64,000 nt of DNA from Microtetraspora malaysiensis (GTDB taxonomy: Bacteria; Actinomycetota; Actinomycetes; Streptosporangiales; Streptosporangiaceae), in NCBI RefSeq assembly GCF_001528665.1, contig NZ_BBYJ01000018.1, forward strand, positions 62,001-126,000, read 5' to 3'. Below the pieces are notes generated by a model that was not told the origin of the DNA, ran no database searches, and saw only the letters and a program-made list of their open reading frames with translations. Shown here piece by piece: positions 59,027 to 64,000 of this stretch. Each line of letters starts with the position of its first letter. Position 1 is the stretch's first letter. Both the position numbers and the translations under genes were made by a program.

Positions 59027-59550
59027 GCACCCTTCGCGAATACCTCGTCCAGAAGCGCGCCGCGCTCCTCGCCCGCCGCGCCGCCACGGCGGAGAGCGGC
59101 GGCGGCCCGGTGCCGCTGCGCGCGACCGTGACCGCAGAAGGCCGCAGCGGCGTGCGGCGGATCAGGATCCGCGACTTCCAGATCCTCAGCGACAGCAGTC
59201 CCGACTTCGCCGGATACGACCTCGGGCCCGCTTCACCGGAGCTGCAGGCGGGCGTGCTGGGAAGCTGCGTGACGCACATCTTCCTGATCAAGGCGGCCGA
59301 GCTGGAGGTGCCGATCGACGCGCTGTCGGTGGACGTGCGGGCCGAGTACGACCCGCGCGCCCAGTCGCCGGACAACACCGACATTCCGGTCTACCCGCAG
59401 AACTTCCGCTACGAGGTCCACCTGGACTCGCCCGCCTCGGACGAGGACCTCGCCCGGCTGCACGCCGAGGTCGAGCGGGTCTGCCCCATCCTCAACCTCA
59501 TCCGGAACCCGCACGACATCTCGGGCACGATCGTCCGGGTCGGCGCCTGA
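59023..59550 (+). CDS. OsmC-family protein
   Basis: 175 residues. The pattern LREYLVQKRAALLARR, GASP...LQAGVLGSCVTHIFLIKAAELEV and the terminal CPILNLIRNPHDISGTI gives the two active cysteines (GSCVTH, VCPIL) of OsmC/Ohr-like peroxiredoxins, which reduce organic hydroperoxides. Last gene of the transporter operon; ATGA overlap with the VOC gene. Confidence 0.88.
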   Translation: MSTLREYLVQKRAALLARRAATAESGGGPVPLRATVTAEGRSGVRRIRIRDFQILSDSSPDFAGYDLGPASPELQAGVLGSCVTHIFLIKAAELEVPIDALSVDVRAEYDPRAQSPDNTDIPVYPQNFRYEVHLDSPASDEDLARLHAEVERVCPILNLIRNPHDISGTIVRVGA

Positions 59551-59554
59551 CCCT

Positions 59555-59593
59555 CCCGGTCCGAGCCGGCTCCCGTGGCCGGCGCGGACCGGG
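59555..59593 (+). terminator. Terminator of the ABC/LLM/OsmC operon
   Basis: CCCGGTCCG (59555-59563) pairs perfectly with CGGACCGGG (59585-59593); the inner GCCGGC/GCCGGC (59565-59570, 59578-59583) extends the stem to 15 bp with a 7-nt loop, 4 bp after the OsmC stop. No U tract but very stable. Confidence 0.75.
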
Positions 59594-59668
59594 ATCCGAA
59601 TTCTTCCGTTTCTGCGACTTTCCGATAGAAGATTCCCCGGGGGGCCAAGGTCGTTACGGGGGTAGAGG

Positions 59669-61753
59669 ATGCGAGCGGTCAAGGCAGGCGAGGACGCTGA
59701 CGGGAGGCGGGTGGCGGTGGTGCGGGGGACCGCCGCCGCGCTGGCCGTGCTGTCGGTGGCGCTGACCGTGGCCGGCACCGCGATCCAGTTGTCGTTGCCG
59801 AAGGAGTGGGCGCCGTGGCCGCCCACGGCGCCCGACCATGGCTCGGGCCTGATGTTCCCGCTGGTCGGCGCGTTCGTGATCGCGTACCGTCCCCGCCTGA
59901 GGCTGGCCTGGCTGATGTGCGCCGGCGGCCTCGGCTGCGCGGTCAACGTGATGGCGACCGGGCTGCAGTTCATGCAGGCGTCGGTCGGCCACCTGGAGAG
60001 CGCGGGGTGGCTGCGCTTCCTGGCCATCGCGGGATGGACGGCCGGGGCGTGCGCGCTGTCGATCCTCGTGCCGCTGCTCTCACCGGACGACCGCCTGCCC
60101 TCCCGGCGCTGGCTGCCGGTGGCGATCGCCGGTTTGGCCGCGAGCGTCGTGTACGGCGCGTACAACATCGTGCGGCCGACGCCGCCCGCCGGCACGTACC
60201 GCTGGCCGCAGGTCATTCCGAATCCGCTGGCGATCGAGGCCCTGGCTCCCCATCACACCGCGGTGAAGGGGGCACTGACGCTGCTGGTGAACGCCTTCGT
60301 GGTGCTCACGGTGCTCTCCCTGCTGGTACGGCTGCGGCACGCGACCCCGGCGGCGCGGCGGCAGCTCGCCTGGCCGTTGGTCGCGTTCGCCGTCTACGCG
60401 CTGTTCGTGCTGCTCGGTGAGGACTACTGGCTGCCGGGGACGATCTGGACCGGGCTGATTCCGGTCGCGATCGCCTTCGCGGTGCTGCGCTACCGCCTGT
60501 ACGGCATCGACACCGTCATTAGCCGGACCGTCGTCGCGACCGGCCTGATCGTCGCGGTCGGCGCGGTGTACTTCGGCACCGGCGCCCTGGCCGGGATGTT
60601 CGTCTCCGGCTATGACCAGGTCGCGGGACTGGCCGCGGCCCTGGCGGCGGGCGCGTTCTTCGAGCCGTTGCGCACGCGCCTGCGCCGCCTGACCGACGTG
60701 ATGCTGTACGGCAAGCACGGCCGGCCCGAGGAGCTGGCCAGGAGGCTGGCCCATGAAGTCGGCGAGACCGAGCCGGGCAACGCGCTCGCCGCCGTCACGG
60801 CGGTGGTGCGGGACGGTCTCGGCGTTACCGGCGTCGTCGTCGAGGTCGGTACGGCGGGAATGCGGGTGGAGCGCGGCGCGGCCGGGCCGGACCCGCGTGT
60901 CGTGCCGCTGGTGTGGCACGGCGAGCCGGTCGGCCGGATGCTGGTCGGGCCGCCCGGACCGCGCCGTTTCTCGGCCGCCTACACCGAGCGGCTGATCCGG
61001 ACGGCGACCCCGTACGTCGCGGATGTGGCGCACGCCGTACTCACGGCGGCCGACCTGCAGCGTTCCCGGGAGCGCATCCTGAGCGCGCGCGAGGAGGAGC
61101 GGCGCAGGCTCCGCCGCGACCTGCACGACGGCCTCGGCCAGGCGCTCGCCGCCATGTCGATGTCACTGAACATCGCCCGGATGCGCCTGCGCGAGGCGCC
61201 GTCCTCGGCCGACCGGATGCTTGGGGAGCTGCGCGGCAGCATGGACTCGGTCAGCCAGGAGGTCCGCGAGCTGGTCTACGGCCTGCGTCCGCCCATGCTG
61301 GACGACCTCGGCCTGCACGGTGCGGTGCGCGCGCTCGCCGCCGCGCCGGGGCCGGCCGTCGACGTCGAGGTGGAGGGCGAGACGCGCGACCTGCCCGCGG
61401 CGGTGGAGGTGGCGGCGTACCGGATCGCGCAGGAGGCGCTGACCAACGTGCGCAAGCACGCCGACGCCACCCGGGCGACCGTCACGCTGGCCCGCTCGGA
61501 CCACGCGCTGGTCGTACGGGTACGCGACGACGGCAAGGGACTGCCCGAGCGTCGGCGCTCCGGCATCGGCTTCGCGTCGATGCGCGAGCGTGCCGCCGAG
61601 CTGGGCGGCACCTGCCTGATCACCCGGGCCCCGGCGACCGGCGCGGACGCCGGGCCGGGGACGCAGGTGGAGGTCACGCTCCCGCTCGCCGTACGCTCCG
61701 GCGACCGGGCGCCGGTGAGCACCGGCGGCAACCTGGATCAGGCCCAGCCGTAG
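59669..61753 (+). CDS. Orphan sensor histidine kinase
   Basis: 694 residues: seven or eight membrane helices in the first 330 residues, a GAF-like region, then HisKA_3 RRLRRDLHDGLGQALAAM (phospho-His) and HATPase EALTNVRKHADA, VRDDGKGLPERR, GIGFASMRERA. No response regulator is adjacent, so its partner is encoded elsewhere or lost. The last 16 bp overlap the convergent serine hydrolase gene. Confidence 0.88.
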   Translation: MRAVKAGEDADGRRVAVVRGTAAALAVLSVALTVAGTAIQLSLPKEWAPWPPTAPDHGSGLMFPLVGAFVIAYRPRLRLAWLMCAGGLGCAVNVMATGLQFMQASVGHLESAGWLRFLAIAGWTAGACALSILVPLLSPDDRLPSRRWLPVAIAGLAASVVYGAYNIVRPTPPAGTYRWPQVIPNPLAIEALAPHHTAVKGALTLLVNAFVVLTVLSLLVRLRHATPAARRQLAWPLVAFAVYALFVLLGEDYWLPGTIWTGLIPVAIAFAVLRYRLYGIDTVISRTVVATGLIVAVGAVYFGTGALAGMFVSGYDQVAGLAAALAAGAFFEPLRTRLRRLTDVMLYGKHGRPEELARRLAHEVGETEPGNALAAVTAVVRDGLGVTGVVVEVGTAGMRVERGAAGPDPRVVPLVWHGEPVGRMLVGPPGPRRFSAAYTERLIRTATPYVADVAHAVLTAADLQRSRERILSAREEERRRLRRDLHDGLGQALAAMSMSLNIARMRLREAPSSADRMLGELRGSMDSVSQEVRELVYGLRPPMLDDLGLHGAVRALAAAPGPAVDVEVEGETRDLPAAVEVAAYRIAQEALTNVRKHADATRATVTLARSDHALVVRVRDDGKGLPERRRSGIGFASMRERAAELGGTCLITRAPATGADAGPGTQVEVTLPLAVRSGDRAPVSTGGNLDQAQP

Positions 61754-63591
61754 GCCGACCTGATGGACGCGGCGATCTCGTTGACCAGGTTCGTGTTGTC
61801 GCCGTTGACCATGACGGCGTATCCGGCTCCCAGCTCCGGATAGCCCTTGAACACGGACTTGAAGCCGTAGTTGGAGCCGTCGTGGGTGAAGGAGAAGTTC
61901 TTCGTCCCCGACCCGGCGATGAACAGGCCGCGGCCCATGTCGGGCTGCGGCCCCTTGCTGAGCAGCGTCCGCACCGACTCCTTGCTGAGCGGGCCCGCGA
62001 TGTCACCGGACGCGGTCCACGCCTTGTTGAGGTAGCACACGAGGCGGGACAGGTCGAGGACGTTCGTGTAGAGGCCCGCGGCGGCCGACTCCGGATAGCG
62101 GTTCCGCTTGCCGGAGATCACCGCGCCGGTGGTGGTGTGCCCCGACGCGAGCTCGAACGTCGGAGCCAGCGCGTACGAGCTGGTCTTCATGCCGAGCGGC
62201 GCGAGCACCTCCTTGTCCATGTACTGGGCCAGCGACAGGCCGGTCTGCTGCTCCACCATCCGCTGCAGCAGCACGAACCCCGCGCCGGAGTAGTGGTACT
62301 CCGCGCCCGGGTCGGTGGTGAGCTCGATCTTCGGTGAGTTGCCCTCGCCGTTCATGACCTGGAGCAGCGACGGCACGGTCGCGTTCGGCCCGTAGCCCGC
62401 GAAGCCGCCACCCGCGGCGGCGTTGAAGCCGGAGCAGACGTCCGCGGGAGAGGTGGAGCCGCGCCCGATGACACCGGCCCGGTGGGTCAGCATGAGGTCG
62501 ATCGTGGGCACCGCGTCGGGCGACACGCAGGAGCGGCTGGGCAGGGTCCAGCCGAGGAAGGGGCGGATGTCGCTGCTCAGCGGCTTCTTGAGCGTCTGCA
62601 TGAGGCGCAGTACACCGACCGACGCGACGGCCTTGCTGATGGAGGCGGCCTGGAAGCCGGTCTCCGGGTGCGCGGCGGCTCCGCTGCCCGCCTCCAGCCA
62701 GCCGTAGCCGGTGGACCAGGTGATGCGGTTGCCGGTCACCACCGCGATCGCCACGCCCGGCGTCTTCCAGTAGCCCATCCGCTGCCAGATGCCCCCGCTT
62801 CCCACCGAGTCCTCGACCTGGCGCACCCGGTCGGCGGGCAGGGCCGGAACCTTGCCGCGTGAGCACAGCGACCAGCCGCCGGTCGGCGAGAAGGTGACAT
62901 TGTGCAGCTGCCAGCCGCCCGCGGAGAGCTTGCCCATCTGCTGGTAGCACTCGTCGTCGACGCCGCGCGCGTGGAACTCGTCCTGCGCGACGACGGCCCA
63001 CCCGCCGCCACGGGGGAAGGCGACGTGGGTGACGCGGCGTCCGCCCTGCGTCAGGTTGCGCATCATCTGGTAGCACTCGTCGTCGATGCCCCGGACGTAG
63101 AAGCCGTCCGTGTCGACCACCGACCAGCGGTTGCCGCCCGCCGGGGGGAAGGCGACGTTGACGACCTGCTTGCCCGCGCCGTAGCAGGCGGTGATCCGCT
63201 GCTGGCACTCCGCGGGGATGCCGCGCGCGGACACCCCCTTGTCCGTGGTGATCACCCACCGGTCGCCGCCCTCGGGCGGGAAGGCCACGCAATGGATCTT
63301 CCGGCCGGCCTTGGTCAGCTTCCCGAGCTCGGCGTAACACGCGTCGGGGACGCCGCGCGCGAAGAAACGGCCGTCCTGGGTGACGATGACCCAGCCGTTG
63401 GACGGCGCGAACGCGAACGAGGTGATGCCATAGGGCGCCAGCTCACCCATCTTCGTGTGGGCCTCGTCCGGTACGCGACGGTTGAAGTAGGGGTAGCTCG
63501 CCGCCCACGCCGGCTGGCCGAACCCCACAGCGGCCAGACCGGCGCCGGCTCCGGTGGCGGCGGTCAGGCTGAGAAAACGTCTCCGGTCCAT
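61738..63591 (-). CDS. Tat-exported serine hydrolase with five-fold repeat domain
   Basis: 617 residues. Tat signal MDRRRFLSLTAATGAGAGLA...AWA; then five repeats of about 43 residues (pattern vaFpp.GGW.vv...GF.aRGi.deCYq.m, for example WAVVAQDEFHARGVDDECYQQM). From about 250 a class C beta-lactamase/DD-peptidase domain has SISK (SxxK) and YSGAG (YxG), with HDGSNYG near the end. It may be a secreted esterase or cell-wall enzyme targeted by its repeats. ATG 63591. Confidence 0.88.
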   Translation of the reverse strand: MDRRRFLSLTAATGAGAGLAAVGFGQPAWAASYPYFNRRVPDEAHTKMGELAPYGITSFAFAPSNGWVIVTQDGRFFARGVPDACYAELGKLTKAGRKIHCVAFPPEGGDRWVITTDKGVSARGIPAECQQRITACYGAGKQVVNVAFPPAGGNRWSVVDTDGFYVRGIDDECYQMMRNLTQGGRRVTHVAFPRGGGWAVVAQDEFHARGVDDECYQQMGKLSAGGWQLHNVTFSPTGGWSLCSRGKVPALPADRVRQVEDSVGSGGIWQRMGYWKTPGVAIAVVTGNRITWSTGYGWLEAGSGAAAHPETGFQAASISKAVASVGVLRLMQTLKKPLSSDIRPFLGWTLPSRSCVSPDAVPTIDLMLTHRAGVIGRGSTSPADVCSGFNAAAGGGFAGYGPNATVPSLLQVMNGEGNSPKIELTTDPGAEYHYSGAGFVLLQRMVEQQTGLSLAQYMDKEVLAPLGMKTSSYALAPTFELASGHTTTGAVISGKRNRYPESAAAGLYTNVLDLSRLVCYLNKAWTASGDIAGPLSKESVRTLLSKGPQPDMGRGLFIAGSGTKNFSFTHDGSNYGFKSVFKGYPELGAGYAVMVNGDNTNLVNEIAASIRSAYGWA

Positions 63592-63873
63592 ACGGGCACT
63601 CCTCCGGTCAGCACAGGACGGGTCCCGCGTACGGGACGCCGATGGTCAAGAAGGTCAAATCCTGGCAGACCGCCGAGTGATCCGCTTCGCTATCCCAGAA
63701 CGCCGGGGAGAACCTCCAGCTCAGCGCCGGATCGTGCTGCCCGGCCGGCGGTGCCGTGAGCCGACGCCGGCATTCCTGGATTTTCTTCGGCGCGGATGTA
63801 AAGGCTGACGATGTCGTTACGACTCTGCTGTGAGGCGCTCCCATCAGGGAGCGGCCGATGGCAAGGAGCTGAC
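63592..63873. other. Intergenic region between divergent genes
   Basis: No gene recognised in 282 bp. GTCGT-T-ACGAC is a perfect 11-bp dyad at 63813-63823, 50 bp before the SDR start, and could be an operator. AAGGAG precedes the SDR ATG. Nothing else stands out. Confidence 0.4.
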
Positions 63874-64000
63874 ATGGGAACGTTGGAGAAGAAGACGGCA
63901 CTGGTGACCGGCGGGTCGCGGGGGATCGGGCGAGCGATCGTGGTGCGGCTGGCTCGTGAGGGCGCGGCAGTGATGTTCAGCTTCAACCGCGACCAGGCGG
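63874..64000 (+). CDS. Partial short-chain dehydrogenase (N-terminus)
   Basis: 42 codons run to the window edge: MGTLEKKTALVTGGSRGIGR shows the TGGSRGIG cofactor site of classical SDRs, followed by AIVVRLAREGAAVMFSFNRD. AAGGAG lies 6 nt before ATG 63874. The rest is outside the window; substrate unknown. Confidence 0.85.
   Translation, partial: MGTLEKKTALVTGGSRGIGRAIVVRLAREGAAVMFSFNRDQA

Overview
The window is very GC-rich, with dense short-gap operons, frequent ATGA/GTGA stop-start overlaps, GTG/TTG starts, probable leaderless promoters (TANNNT followed 6-7 nt later by the start codon) and GntR/TetR/MarR/IclR regulators. Together these point to a filamentous actinomycete. The family (Streptosporangiaceae-like) is my inference from gene content, not something proved by the sequence. 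I see no rRNA, ordinary tRNA, insertion sequence or CRISPR array.

Layout. 1-7.4 kb: edge of a LuxR/AAA-type regulator, then a class II lanthipeptide operon read leftward (lanM, lanT, three precursors) with a divergent ABC ATPase. 7.5-10.8 kb: a GntR/membrane-protein pair and a DyP-peroxidase/encapsulin nanocompartment operon. 11-14.3 kb: malic enzyme and fumarase. 14.3-30 kb: mixed redox and regulatory genes, including a broken TetR gene with intact operators, a sulfite oxidase, a MocR regulator with a leader peptide, two RNHCP zinc proteins, a two-component system, and an F420-reductase/MarR pair sharing two palindromic operators.

28.7-38.5 kb is the most unusual part. A 706-residue TerD-type protein gene is followed by two structured RNAs, which I predict share a protein-binding module; one ends in a hairpin and the other in a tRNA-like domain with a closed acceptor stem. 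After a flavin monooxygenase-SDR fusion and an XRE/ImmA gene with a truncated partner comes a Ro60 (TROVE) gene. It is preceded by four tandem Y RNAs. Three carry circularly permuted tRNA mimics (T arm, 7-bp acceptor stem closed by a loop, D arm), each resembling a different tRNA. A hairpin copying the Y-RNA outer stem sits just before the Ro60 Shine-Dalgarno.

39.6-50.9 kb: a WGR/beta-propeller protein, then an IclR regulator and an eight-gene set matching the cre alkylphenol (p-cresol) pathway: aryl phosphorylation by a split PEP-synthase-like enzyme, P450 oxidation with ferredoxin and reductase, dephosphorylation by an HD hydrolase, then alcohol and aldehyde dehydrogenases. 51-59.6 kb: methyltransferase, TetR, and a tightly overlapping dipeptide-type ABC transporter/LLM flavoenzyme/VOC/OsmC operon ending in a strong hairpin. 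59.7-64 kb: an orphan histidine kinase, a Tat-exported repeat-bearing serine hydrolase, and the first 42 codons of an SDR.
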